NCBI RefSeq assembly: GCF_050107715.1
Contig: NZ_JBNILN010000013.1
Location: forward strand, 1 to 64,000
Reading direction: 5' to 3'
Source of the DNA: Metabacillus_B sp050107715
GTDB taxonomy: Bacteria > Bacillota > Bacilli > Bacillales > Bacillaceae
Length of the DNA stretch: 64,000 bases
Below, in pieces: positions 9,011 through 17,477 of the stretch. Both the position numbers and the translations under genes were made by a program. The notes beneath the pieces are model-generated. The model saw only the letters and a list, made by a program, of their open reading frames with translations, searched no databases and was not told the origin of the DNA. How positions within the stretch are numbered: position 1 is the first letter of the stretch; each line of letters starts with the position of its first letter.

Positions 9011-10282
9011 ATGGCTTTTCAAGTTCCAAGAGGAACCCAGGATATACTGCCGGGAGAGTCAGAACGGTGGCAATTCATTGAAAATACAGCAAGAGAAGTC
9101 TGCAGCATGTATCAATACAAAGAAATCAGGACCCCCATTTTTGAACACACCGAGCTTTTCCTGAGAAGCGTTGGGGAATCCACTGATATTGTTCAAAAAG
9201 AGATGTACAGCTTTGAAGACAGGAAAGGAAGGAGCATGACGCTCCGTCCGGAAGGAACCGCTTCTGCGGTAAGATCCTTTGTTGAAAACAAAATGCACGC
9301 TGCACCCCAGCAGCCCGTTAAGCTTTATTACATTGGACCGATGTTCCGGTATGAAAGACCTCAGGCCGGAAGATACCGCCAGTTTGTCCAATTCGGAATT
9401 GAAGCAATTGGAAGCGTGGACCCGGCTATCGACGCAGAGGTTATTTCTCTGGCAATGAGCGTCTACCAAAAGGCGGGGCTAAAGAATTTATCCCTTGTCA
9501 TTAACAGTCTTGGCGACCTCGAGAGCAGGACAAAGCACAAAGAAGCGTTAGTGGCCCATTTTAATCCGCGCATCGATGAGTTTTGTTCTGACTGTCAGAA
9601 TCGGCTTTCTCAAAATCCGCTCCGGATCCTTGATTGCAAAAAAGACCGCGGGCATGAACTGATTCAATCCGCCCCTTCGATTCTGGAATTTTTGAATGAG
9701 GAATCGGCAGCCTATTTTGAAAAAGTAAAATTCTATTTGGACGAGCTCGGCATCAGCTACACAGTCGATAAAAATCTCGTCCGCGGACTGGACTATTATA
9801 ACCACACCGCCTTTGAAATTATGAGCAATGCAGAAGGCTTTGGCGCCATTACCACCCTTGCAGGCGGCGGCCGCTACAGCGGTCTTGTCAAAGAAATGGG
9901 AGGACCGGAAATGTCCGGAATCGGATTCGCGATGAGCCTCGAACGGTTCCTGGCGGCAATTGATGCAGAGAAAGCCGAGCTTCCCGCAGAGGCTTCGATC
10001 GACTGCTTTGTCGCATATATGGGAGAAAAAGCAAAAGACCGCTCCGTATCCATCCTGAATGATCTTAGAAAAGCGGGATTATCTTCGGAGAGGGATTATG
10101 AAGATAAAAAACTGAAAGGCCAATTCAAATCCGCAGACCGGCTTAAGGCACGTTTTGTAGCCGTTCTTGGCGATGACGAGCTGGACCGGGAGGCCATTAC
10201 GCTGAAAGATATGGAATCAGGCGAACAGCAGGAAGTTCCGATATCCGAACTCGCCTCGGTAATTCAGTCAAAGCGATCTTAA
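9011..10282 (+). CDS. hisS: Histidyl-tRNA synthetase
   Basis: Class II synthetase that charges tRNA-His. The 423 residues match Bacillus HisS (424). It opens with PRGTQDILPG. Class II motif 2 appears in MFRYERPQAGRYRQFVQFG, the histidine-specific LVRGLDYYNHTAFE near 257-270, and a C-terminal anticodon-binding domain follows. ATG 9011 is chosen because AGGAGTG (8998-9004) precedes it and the family N-terminus follows; an ATG at 8990 has no site. aspS follows after 22 bp. Confidence 0.97.
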   Translation: MAFQVPRGTQDILPGESERWQFIENTAREVCSMYQYKEIRTPIFEHTELFLRSVGESTDIVQKEMYSFEDRKGRSMTLRPEGTASAVRSFVENKMHAAPQQPVKLYYIGPMFRYERPQAGRYRQFVQFGIEAIGSVDPAIDAEVISLAMSVYQKAGLKNLSLVINSLGDLESRTKHKEALVAHFNPRIDEFCSDCQNRLSQNPLRILDCKKDRGHELIQSAPSILEFLNEESAAYFEKVKFYLDELGISYTVDKNLVRGLDYYNHTAFEIMSNAEGFGAITTLAGGGRYSGLVKEMGGPEMSGIGFAMSLERFLAAIDAEKAELPAEASIDCFVAYMGEKAKDRSVSILNDLRKAGLSSERDYEDKKLKGQFKSADRLKARFVAVLGDDELDREAITLKDMESGEQQEVPISELASVIQSKRS

Positions 10283-10304
10283 ATGAAAGTTAGGAGAGAT
10301 AAAC

Positions 10305-12074
10305 ATGTTTGGTAGGTCTTACTACTGCGGAGAAGTGACTCCGGAAGCTATTGGAGAGAAAGTGATATTAAAGGGATGGGTGCAAAAAAGACGCGACCTT
10401 GGCGGGCTTATCTTTATCGACCTTCGTGACCGGACAGGAATTGTCCAGGTCGTTGTGAATCCGGAAGATGCGAAGAAAGCGTGGGAAACGGCGAATGATG
10501 TGCGCAGTGAGTTTGTCCTTGATATAGAAGGGGTGGTTTCCAAAAGAGAGGAAGGAACAATCAACCCCAACCTGAAAACGGGGAGCATTGAAATTCATGC
10601 TTCATCTGTAGCGATCCTGAATGCATCGAAAACTCCTCCGTTTATGATTGATGACAAATCAGAGGAAGTTTCAGAGGACGTGCGCCTGAAATACCGCTAC
10701 CTGGACTTAAGACGGCCGGCTTTATACAACACAATTAAGATGCGGCATGATGTGACCAAGGCAATTCGTACATTCCTGGACCAGGATGGGTTTCTTGACG
10801 TTGAAACACCGGTATTAACGAAAAGCACTCCTGAAGGAGCCAGGGATTATCTCGTTCCGAGCCGGGTGCACGAAGGCGAATTCTATGCTTTGCCTCAGTC
10901 TCCTCAGCTGTTTAAGCAGCTGCTCATGGTTTCAGGATTTGATAAATACTATCAAATTGCCCGCTGCTTCCGTGATGAAGATTTAAGGGCAGACCGCCAG
11001 CCTGAATTCACTCAAATCGACATTGAGACTTCATTTATGAGCCAGGACCAGATCATTGAGATGGCCGAGAACATGATGTTTTATGTAATGAAAACAGTCA
11101 AGGGTGTGGATATCCAGCTTCCCCTCCCGCGCATGAGCTATGATGAAGCGATGTCCCGCTATGGTTCGGATAAACCGGATACCCGGTTCGGCATGGAGCT
11201 TGCAGACATTTCAGAGCTTGCTGCCTCCAGCGGATTTAAGGTATTCAGCAGTACGGTTGAGTCTGGAGGAGAAGTCAAGGCCATTTGTGTAAAAGGCGGA
11301 GCCTCTACCTATTCCAGAAAAGATATTGATGCGCTGACTGAGTTTGTAAAGCCTTACGGCGCCAAAGGGCTTGCCTGGCTGAAGCATGAAGAAGATGGAT
11401 TGAAAGGTCCCATTGCCAAGTTCTTTTCCGAAGAAGAACAGAATAGCCTGACTGCATCTCTCAAATCAGAGCTTGGAGACCTTCTCCTTTTTGTAGCGGA
11501 TAAAAAATCAGTAACGGCCGATTCACTGGGAGCTCTCCGCCTGAAACTCGGCAAAGAGCTTGGCCTGATTGACGAAAGCACGTTCAACTTCCTATGGGTG
11601 GTAGATTGGCCGCTGCTTGAATTCGACGAAAAAGAAAACCGTTATTATGCAGCCCATCATCCATTTACCATGCCGTCCAGTGACCACTTGGATAAATTTG
11701 AGAGCGATCCCGCCGGTATGAAAGCTCAAGCCTATGACCTGGTTCTCAATGGATATGAACTGGGGGGAGGGTCCATTCGTATTTTTGAAAAAGAGATTCA
11801 GGAAAAAATGTTTGCACTGCTTGGAATGTCCAAGGAGCAAACGGAGGATCAATTCGGTTTCCTTCTCGAGGCTTTTGAGTACGGAGTTCCTCCGCATGGC
11901 GGAATTGCGCTCGGTCTTGACAGGCTTGTCATGCTGCTGGCCGGAAGAAGCAACCTTCGTGACACGATTGCGTTTCCTAAAACAGCCAGTGCAAGCTGCC
12001 TGATGACCGATGCACCTGGTGAAGCCAGTGATGCCCAGCTGGATGAATTGCATATTGCGAGAAAGTCAAAGTAA
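10305..12074 (+). CDS. aspS: Aspartyl-tRNA synthetase
   Basis: Class II synthetase charging tRNA-Asp (possibly also tRNA-Asn, which I cannot tell from sequence alone). The 589 residues include an N-terminal OB anticodon-binding fold (GWVQKRRDLGGLIFIDLRDR), class II motif 2 (ARCFRDEDLRADRQPEFTQ), a bacterial GAD insert, and motif 3 (GIALGLDRLVML). TAGGAGAG precedes ATG 10305. It is the second gene of the T-box-controlled hisS-aspS unit. Confidence 0.97.
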   Translation: MFGRSYYCGEVTPEAIGEKVILKGWVQKRRDLGGLIFIDLRDRTGIVQVVVNPEDAKKAWETANDVRSEFVLDIEGVVSKREEGTINPNLKTGSIEIHASSVAILNASKTPPFMIDDKSEEVSEDVRLKYRYLDLRRPALYNTIKMRHDVTKAIRTFLDQDGFLDVETPVLTKSTPEGARDYLVPSRVHEGEFYALPQSPQLFKQLLMVSGFDKYYQIARCFRDEDLRADRQPEFTQIDIETSFMSQDQIIEMAENMMFYVMKTVKGVDIQLPLPRMSYDEAMSRYGSDKPDTRFGMELADISELAASSGFKVFSSTVESGGEVKAICVKGGASTYSRKDIDALTEFVKPYGAKGLAWLKHEEDGLKGPIAKFFSEEEQNSLTASLKSELGDLLLFVADKKSVTADSLGALRLKLGKELGLIDESTFNFLWVVDWPLLEFDEKENRYYAAHHPFTMPSSDHLDKFESDPAGMKAQAYDLVLNGYELGGGSIRIFEKEIQEKMFALLGMSKEQTEDQFGFLLEAFEYGVPPHGGIALGLDRLVMLLAGRSNLRDTIAFPKTASASCLMTDAPGEASDAQLDELHIARKSK

Positions 12075-12101
12075 CGTGAATGAGGATCGGCCGGATTCCC
12101 C

Positions 12102-12130
12102 TTGATTAGAAAAATCCGGTATAGTATAAT
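12102..12130 (+). promoter_or_regulatory. 6S RNA promoter
   Basis: TTGATT (12102-12107), a 17-bp spacer, and consensus TATAAT (12125-12130). The predicted start near 12138 lies about 11 nt before the mature 6S end, as for the B. subtilis precursor. Confidence 0.85.
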
Positions 12131-12148
12131 TTTTAAAAAGACGGGCCC

Positions 12149-12338
12149 AAGTCCTGATGTGTACGTTGTAAACCTTGAGTTTTGACCGAACATTTTTTTG
12201 ATTGGGAGCCCGCGTTTTTGGGATGAGTAAACGCCTTTATAAGGACTTGCGAATTTTCCAGAACAGGGCACCCACCTGCTGAGAGCGGGTTCAAAACAAA
12301 GGATGAAATTCGACGGCACGATTGGGACTAAGCCCATT
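12149..12338 (+). ncRNA. bsrA: 6S RNA (6S-1/BsrA type)
   Basis: 6S RNA binds sigma-A RNA polymerase as an open-promoter mimic and is released by product-RNA synthesis. The 5' end AAGTCCTGATGTG, the block GTTTTGACCGAAC with TTTTTTTGATTGGGAG, and the 3' block GGGACT closing against AGTCC are recognisable 6S-1 features. The place between aspS and tcdA is the same as for B. subtilis bsrA. The outer sequences GGGC (12143) and GCCC (12332) extend the closing stem in the precursor. It has its own promoter and a terminator at 12355-12386. The exact mature ends are inferred from homology. Confidence 0.92.
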
Positions 12339-12354
12339 TGGCCATAAACGATAT

Positions 12355-12386
12355 CTGCATGGGCAAAGCTTGCTCATGCAGTTTTT
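12355..12386 (+). terminator. Terminator downstream of 6S RNA
   Basis: CTGCATG (12355-12361) pairs with CATGCAG (12375-12381). Inner pairs extend the stem to 12 bp around a 3-nt loop, and TTTTT follows. Confidence 0.85.
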
Positions 12387-12422
12387 AATGAGAAGATTAT
12401 CCTTTTATTGGAGTGAGTAAAT

Positions 12423-13184
12423 GTGCTGCACCAATTTTCCCGCAACGAACTGGCCATTGGAAAAGACGGCCTGGAATTATTAAAAAACAGTACGGTTGCC
12501 GTGCTCGGAATCGGGGGAGTCGGTTCCTTTTCTGCGGAAGCTCTGGCCCGGTCCGGAGTCGGCAGGTTAATTCTTGTAGACAAAGATGATGTGGATATTA
12601 CCAACGTCAATCGTCAAATCCATGCTCTTGTCTCTACGGTCGGCCAGCCGAAAGCAGATTTAATGAGAGACCGGGTTAAAGAAATCAATCCGGAGTGTGA
12701 GGTCATCTCACTGAAAATGTTTTATACAGAAGAAACTTATGAGGAATTTTTCAGCTATGGGCTTGACTACGTGATTGATGCGTCGGACACCATTTCTTAT
12801 AAAATCCACTTGATGAAAGAGTGTCTGAAACGCGGCATTCCGATTATCTCCAGTATGGGAGCTGCCAACAAAACGGATCCGACACGGTTCAAAGTGACGG
12901 ATATCTCCAAAACCCATACGGATCCCATTGCTAAAGTTATTCGTACGAGGCTGAGAAAAGAGCGGATCCATAAAGGGATAGAGGTCGTATTTTCAGATGA
13001 AAGCCCGATCGTGATCCGCGAAGACGTGCGCAAGGTGGTCGGAAAAGAGGATGCACCCATCCGAAAAGCAAAAATGCCGCCTTCCTCCAATGCCTGGGTC
13101 CCTTCAGTGGCAGGGCTGATTATGGGAGGACATGTCATCATGAAGCTCCTTAAGGACATTAAAATTCATCGTGTAAATGACTGA
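12423..13184 (+). CDS. tcdA: tRNA threonylcarbamoyladenosine dehydratase TcdA (YrvM)
   Basis: ThiF/E1-like ATP-dependent enzyme that cyclises t6A37 of ANN-decoding tRNAs to ct6A. 253 residues. The nucleotide-binding GIGGVGS motif is near 29-35, and the DKDDVDITNVNRQ segment is typical of the YgdL/CsdL family. The start is GTG 12423 with TGGAGTGAG about 7 nt before; the ATG at 12421 is out of frame. It follows 6S RNA as in B. subtilis. Confidence 0.93.
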   Translation: MLHQFSRNELAIGKDGLELLKNSTVAVLGIGGVGSFSAEALARSGVGRLILVDKDDVDITNVNRQIHALVSTVGQPKADLMRDRVKEINPECEVISLKMFYTEETYEEFFSYGLDYVIDASDTISYKIHLMKECLKRGIPIISSMGAANKTDPTRFKVTDISKTHTDPIAKVIRTRLRKERIHKGIEVVFSDESPIVIREDVRKVVGKEDAPIRKAKMPPSSNAWVPSVAGLIMGGHVIMKLLKDIKIHRVND

Positions 13185-13208
13185 GCAGCCTTTAAGGCTG
13201 CTTTATTT
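13184..13208 (+). terminator. Short terminator after tcdA
   Basis: GCAGCC (13185-13190), loop TTTAA, GGCTGC (13196-13201), then TTTATTT. The stem is short, so efficiency is uncertain. Confidence 0.6.
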
Positions 13209-13287
13209 AGCTGCAAGGAATATGAAAAAAGCTATCCGGCGGAAAATTCCTGCGATGCCCAGCCTGTGGTTCGATGTTCCCGTGGAT

Positions 13288-13312
13288 TTTTAACCTTTAA
13301 CAAAAAGGGTAT
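13288..13312 (+). promoter_or_regulatory. Candidate sigma-B promoter of the dehydrogenase gene
   Basis: TTTTAA (13288-13293), 13 bp, GGGTAT (13307-13312). The -10 is the exact sigma-B hexamer, and the -35 matches GTTTAA in five of six positions with accepted spacing. It lies 35 bp upstream of the start codon. Confidence 0.55.
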
Positions 13313-13347
13313 AGATAAGAAGTCACGATAATAAAAGGAGAGATAAA

Positions 13348-14094
13348 ATGACTTCAATTCAGGGAAAAACAGCGATCATCACAGGAGCAAGCAGCGGAAT
13401 CGGAGAGGCGATTGCCAAAAAGCTGGCTTCTGAGGGAGCAAATATCGTTCTGGCCGCAAGACGAGAGGACCGGATCAATGCACTGGCGGATGAATTAAAA
13501 AGCTCCTATTCAACTGAAGTATTAACGATTCCGACAGACGTCACGTCCAAAGAAGCTGTAGAGCAGCTTGCCAATCAGACAAGGGAGACATTCGGAAAAG
13601 TAGACATTCTCATTAATAATGCCGGAATTATGCTGCTGTCCTTCCTTAAAAATGATCATGTCGATCAATGGGAGCAAATGGTTGATGTGAATATAAAGGG
13701 AGTTCTATTCGGAATCCACTCTGTACTGCCGGGTATGCTTGAAGCAGGTGAGGGCCATGTCATTAACGTATCATCTGTAGCCGGCCATGAAGTGTTCCCA
13801 TCTTCTTCCGTATACAGTGCAACCAAATATGCAGTCCGTGCGATTTCGATGGGGATGGAGAAGGAATTGGCTAATACGCCTATAAAAGTAACCAACATTT
13901 CTCCGGGAGCCGTTCAGACAGAGTTGACTAACCATATTACCGATGAGGATGTTCACAGCCTATTCAAGGATATGATGGAAGATGTGAAGCCTCTGAACGC
14001 TGAGGATATAGCAGAAGCGGTATACTATGCCGTTTCGCAGCCAGATCATGTCAATGTGAACGAAGTGACTGTAAGACCGACCAATCAGGCATAA
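13348..14094 (+). CDS. Short-chain dehydrogenase/reductase
   Basis: NAD(P)-dependent oxidoreductase of the classical SDR family with 248 residues. The cofactor motif TGASSGIGE is at about 12-20, NNAG near 90, and the catalytic serine region INVSS is followed by YSATK, the Tyr-xxx-Lys pair. The substrate cannot be told from sequence. AAAAGGAGAG precedes ATG 13348. It is a single-gene unit, bounded by its own promoter and a strong terminator. The sigma-B-like promoter suggests a general-stress gene, as for several Bacillus SDRs. Confidence 0.9.
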   Translation: MTSIQGKTAIITGASSGIGEAIAKKLASEGANIVLAARREDRINALADELKSSYSTEVLTIPTDVTSKEAVEQLANQTRETFGKVDILINNAGIMLLSFLKNDHVDQWEQMVDVNIKGVLFGIHSVLPGMLEAGEGHVINVSSVAGHEVFPSSSVYSATKYAVRAISMGMEKELANTPIKVTNISPGAVQTELTNHITDEDVHSLFKDMMEDVKPLNAEDIAEAVYYAVSQPDHVNVNEVTVRPTNQA

Positions 14095-14104
14095 TGGCCT
14101 ATAC

Positions 14105-14136
14105 AAAAAAGACCGGTGGAGCCCGGTCTTTTTTTG
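14105..14136. terminator. Bidirectional terminator SDR / rarA
   Basis: AAAGACCGG and CCGGTCTTT form a 9-bp stem, with an A run before and a T run after. It lies between two convergent genes. Confidence 0.9.
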
Positions 14137-14188
14137 TGTGCGATTTTTCATCTTCTGCTGAGAAACTTTATTGGAAGAGTCGGTTAAG

Positions 14189-15457
14189 CTATGAATCCTG
14201 GCCATTCAGCTTCTTATAAACCTGGGCTAGAGCCTGTTCAAATTTACCTGTAGTCTTCGGAGAATAGTAGCTTTTGTTTTTTAGAGAATCCGGCAGGTAC
14301 TGCTGTCTAATCCAGCCGTTTTCAAAATCGTGCGGATATTGATAGCCTATTCCGCGCCCTAGCTTGCTGGCTCCCTTGTAATGGGCGTCCTTTAAGTGCG
14401 CTGGAACATCGCCGGATTTCCCTGATCTGATATCCGCAAGTGCAGCGTCAAGAGCCGTATAAGCCGAGTTGGATTTAGGCGATAGGCACAACTCGATGAC
14501 AGCATTGGCGAGCGGAATTCTTGCTTCCGGAAATCCGAGCCGTTCGGCAGCTTCAATGGCTGCAAGCGTCCTGGCTCCAGCCTGCGGACTTGCAAGGCCG
14601 ATATCCTCATACGAAATGACGAGCAGTCTTCGCGCAATGCTGACGAGATCACCGGCTTCAATTAATCGGCCTAAATAATGGAGGGCCGCGTTCACATCAG
14701 AACCGCGGATCGATTTTTGAAAAGCGGAGAGAACGTCATAATGGGCGTCGCCATCCTTGTCATGAGCAAACGCTTTTTTCTGGAGGCATTGCTCTGCCGT
14801 TTTTAACTCAATCCGGATGATGCCTTTCTCATTTTCAGGTGTGGACAAAACGGCAAGCTCAAGCGCATTCAGCGAAGAGCGGACATCACCTCCGCTCCCT
14901 GCGGCTAAATGATCAAGCGCTTCCTTTGAAACCTCGATGGATTTCGTTCCGAACCCCCGCTCTTCATCTTCAATCGCACGTAAAAGCGCGGTCTTAATTT
15001 CTTCTTCCGCAAGCGGCTTCAGCTCAAAAATCTGGCATCTGCTGCGGATAGCAGGGTTTATCGCATGATATGGATTGCTCGTTGTCGCTCCAATCAATAC
15101 AATCCGGCCATTTTCGAGGTGCGGCAAGAGGAAATCCTGTTTTGCTTTATCCAGGCGGTGGACTTCATCCAGGATTAAAATGACCTTGCCGGACATTTTG
15201 GCTTCCTCAGCAACAATTTCCATATCTTTTTTATTGTGTATGACCGCGTTCAATGTCCTGAATGCGGTCCCGGTGCTCCCGGCTATAGCAGCAGCGATTG
15301 ACGTTTTCCCTATGCCGGGCGGGCCGTATAAAATCATCGAGCTTAAGTAGCCGGCATGGACCATTCTCCAAATAATCTGGCCTTCTCCAGCCAAATGTTC
15401 CTGTCCGATGATTTCATCCAGTTTTCTCGGTCTCATTCTGTAAGCAAGAGGCTTCAA
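14189..15457 (-). CDS. rarA: Replication-associated recombination ATPase RarA (MgsA/YrvN)
   Basis: AAA+ clamp-loader-like ATPase that acts at stalled replication forks. 422 residues from the chosen start. Walker A GPPGIGKTS, Walker B ILDEVHRLDKAKQD, sensor GATTSNPY, then the MgsA C-terminal tetramerisation domain. I prefer the TTG start at 15457: it yields the family N-terminus (KPLAYRMRP) and has GGGGAGAG 6 nt upstream. An ATG at 15481 also follows GGGGAG, but a TATAAT lies so close (15493-15498) that transcription would begin only about 5 nt before that ATG. Either is possible. Confidence 0.93.
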   Translation of the reverse strand: MKPLAYRMRPRKLDEIIGQEHLAGEGQIIWRMVHAGYLSSMILYGPPGIGKTSIAAAIAGSTGTAFRTLNAVIHNKKDMEIVAEEAKMSGKVILILDEVHRLDKAKQDFLLPHLENGRIVLIGATTSNPYHAINPAIRSRCQIFELKPLAEEEIKTALLRAIEDEERGFGTKSIEVSKEALDHLAAGSGGDVRSSLNALELAVLSTPENEKGIIRIELKTAEQCLQKKAFAHDKDGDAHYDVLSAFQKSIRGSDVNAALHYLGRLIEAGDLVSIARRLLVISYEDIGLASPQAGARTLAAIEAAERLGFPEARIPLANAVIELCLSPKSNSAYTALDAALADIRSGKSGDVPAHLKDAHYKGASKLGRGIGYQYPHDFENGWIRQQYLPDSLKNKSYYSPKTTGKFEQALAQVYKKLNGQDS

Positions 15458-15492
15458 TTCAATCTCTCCCCATCCATGCATGTCTGCTCCCC

Positions 15493-15498
15493 ATTATA
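15493..15498 (-). promoter_or_regulatory. rarA -10 element
   Basis: TATAAT on the minus strand; a weak TTAGCA lies 18 bp upstream. It helps decide the rarA start codon. Confidence 0.4.
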
Positions 15499-15534
15499 GT
15501 ACGTTTTTAATTTGTTTGCTAAAATACAGATTCT

Positions 15535-15617
15535 TTGCATTCAGCGCCTGATTTCATTATAATATTCCAATCAGTCCTGCGGTTTTCAAGCGGACCCCCT
15601 GCTAAATGTGGTATAAT
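15535..15617 (+). promoter_or_regulatory. Two tandem promoters in front of cymR
   Basis: P1: TTGCAT (15535-15540), 17 bp, TATAAT (15558-15563). P2: an extended -10, TGTGGTATAAT, with TATAAT at 15612-15617. The P2 transcript would carry a leader of about 170 nt. In this leader (15625-15790) I see no reading frame with a ribosome site and no clear terminator. Confidence 0.65.
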
Positions 15618-15797
15618 AGCATAGGTTTTCATGGATATATAGATTGTGCATAAAGCAGAGATCTGTTTAAGCTGTGCACATGACGAATAGATTAATGTGT
15701 GCTGGCGAGGCCGGTAAACATCTTTAGTGTAAAGGTGAGGAATATTTGTTTTTATCAGATGTCCTTTTGATACGATTCCGGGTTAGGGGTGTTTTGA

Positions 15798-16214
15798 TTG
15801 AAAATATCGACAAAAGGCCGATATGGCCTGACAATCATGATTGAATTAGCAAAGAAGCATGGAGAAGGTCCGACATCCTTAAAAAGCATTGCCCAGACAA
15901 ATGATCTATCAGAGCATTACCTTGAGCAGCTGATTGCTCCTCTGCGAAATGCAGGTCTCGTTAAAAGCATCAGAGGTGCTTACGGGGGATATGTGCTCGG
16001 AGATGAACCCGTGAACATCACATCCGGTGATATCATCCGTGTCCTTGAAGGGCCGATCAGTCCTGTAGAAGTGCTGGAAGATGAAGAGCCTGCCAAACGG
16101 GAGCTTTGGATCCGGATCCGTGATGCGGTAAAAGATGTCCTCGATAATACAACACTTGATGATCTTGCAAGCTATACGGATGGAGAACAGGAACCGTATA
16201 TGTTTTATATTTAG
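15798..16214 (+). CDS. cymR: Rrf2-family cysteine-metabolism repressor CymR
   Basis: Global repressor of cysteine and sulfur-source genes. In B. subtilis it acts with CysK as an OAS-responsive complex. 138 residues with an N-terminal winged helix (MKISTKGRYGLTIMIELA) and the Rrf2 dimer helix. No cysteine occurs at all, so it is not an iron-sulfur IscR. The start is TTG 15798, with TAGGGGTG before it. It heads the conserved cymR-iscS-mnmA cluster, and a target operon (38899-42652) lies in the same window. Confidence 0.93.
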   Translation: MKISTKGRYGLTIMIELAKKHGEGPTSLKSIAQTNDLSEHYLEQLIAPLRNAGLVKSIRGAYGGYVLGDEPVNITSGDIIRVLEGPISPVEVLEDEEPAKRELWIRIRDAVKDVLDNTTLDDLASYTDGEQEPYMFYI

Positions 16215-16316
16215 GCGGCCGCTTCTGCCGATCAGAACTTTGCGGCCCGGCGGAAAACCGGTTTAGACCGTACAGCCGTTCAGGCAGGCGGTGCTTATAT
16301 TTAAAGAGGTGAGTTT

Positions 16317-17459
16317 ATGTCTCGGATTTATTTGGATCATGCTGCGACCTCGCCCATGCATCCTGCTGTTATAGATGCCATGACTTCCTTTATGGCTGAA
16401 ACCTTCGGCAATCCATCCAGCATTCATGCCCATGGCAGGGAAAGCAGGAGGATTCTGGACGCTGCAAGAGAAGATCTTGCAGCCATTTTGGGAGCTCAGG
16501 CGAATGAAATTATTTTTACAAGCGGCGGTACAGAGGCCGATAACATGGCAATATTGGGAACGGCATACGCAAACCGTTCAAAAGGGAATCATATTATTAC
16601 AACAGCAGTAGAGCACCACGCTGTGCTTCACACATGCCAATTTCTTGAAAAAGAAGGATTTCGTGTAACCTATCTCCCTGTTAACGAAGAGGGGATGATT
16701 TCACTTCATGATTTTGAACAGGCACTTACGGATGACACAATTCTTGTAACAGTTATGTATGGGAACAATGAATCCGGAACCATACAGCCGGTGAACGAGA
16801 TTGGTGAACGGCTGAAAAATCACCAGGCTTTATTTCATACGGATGCCGTTCAGGCATTCGGAGTGCTCAAGCTTGATGTAAAAGAAATGGGTGCGGATTT
16901 GCTGTCTGTTTCAGGCCACAAGCTGAATGGGCCAAAAGGAATAGGGTTTCTTTATGTAAGAGCTGGAATCAAGCTGAAACCGCAGGTATTCGGAGGCGAG
17001 CAGGAGCTGAAAAGACGTGCCGGAACTGAAAACGCCGCAGGCGCAGCAGGCTTGCACAAAGCAGCGGCATTAGCTGAGCAGACAAGAAACGAGAAGGCTG
17101 AAGAGTATTTGGCCATGAAGCGTAAAATGCTGGACGTATTTCGTGATGAAGGGATTCTATTTGAAGTGAACGGTTCCCCGGAAAACAGTCTTCCTCATAT
17201 ACTGAATGTGTATTTTCCGGGCACGAACGTCGAATCCTTTCTGATTAACCTGGATTTAGCAGGTATTTCAGCCTCAAGCGGTTCGGCTTGCACAGCAGGC
17301 TCGATTGATCCTTCCCACGTTTTGACAGCGATGTTCGGGAAAGACTCTGGCAGACCGGCTTCATCCATCCGCTTCAGCTTTGGTTTTGGCAATACAGTGG
17401 AACAGGTTGAAACCGCAGCCCGAAAAACAGCCGCTATTGTAAAACGGCTTACAGCATAG
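16317..17459 (+). CDS. iscS: Cysteine desulfurase (IscS/YrvO)
   Basis: PLP enzyme that removes sulfur from cysteine as a persulfide. 380 residues. The PLP lysine is K202 in SVSGHKLNGPKG, and the catalytic cysteine C325 lies in SGSACTAGS. AAAGAGGTGAG precedes ATG 16317. It is 18 bp before mnmA, the acceptor of its sulfur for tRNA thiolation. In B. subtilis YrvO is the dedicated partner of MnmA. Confidence 0.95.
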   Translation: MSRIYLDHAATSPMHPAVIDAMTSFMAETFGNPSSIHAHGRESRRILDAAREDLAAILGAQANEIIFTSGGTEADNMAILGTAYANRSKGNHIITTAVEHHAVLHTCQFLEKEGFRVTYLPVNEEGMISLHDFEQALTDDTILVTVMYGNNESGTIQPVNEIGERLKNHQALFHTDAVQAFGVLKLDVKEMGADLLSVSGHKLNGPKGIGFLYVRAGIKLKPQVFGGEQELKRRAGTENAAGAAGLHKAAALAEQTRNEKAEEYLAMKRKMLDVFRDEGILFEVNGSPENSLPHILNVYFPGTNVESFLINLDLAGISASSGSACTAGSIDPSHVLTAMFGKDSGRPASSIRFSFGFGNTVEQVETAARKTAAIVKRLTA

Positions 17460-17477
17460 AAAAGAGGTGAAATTCAA

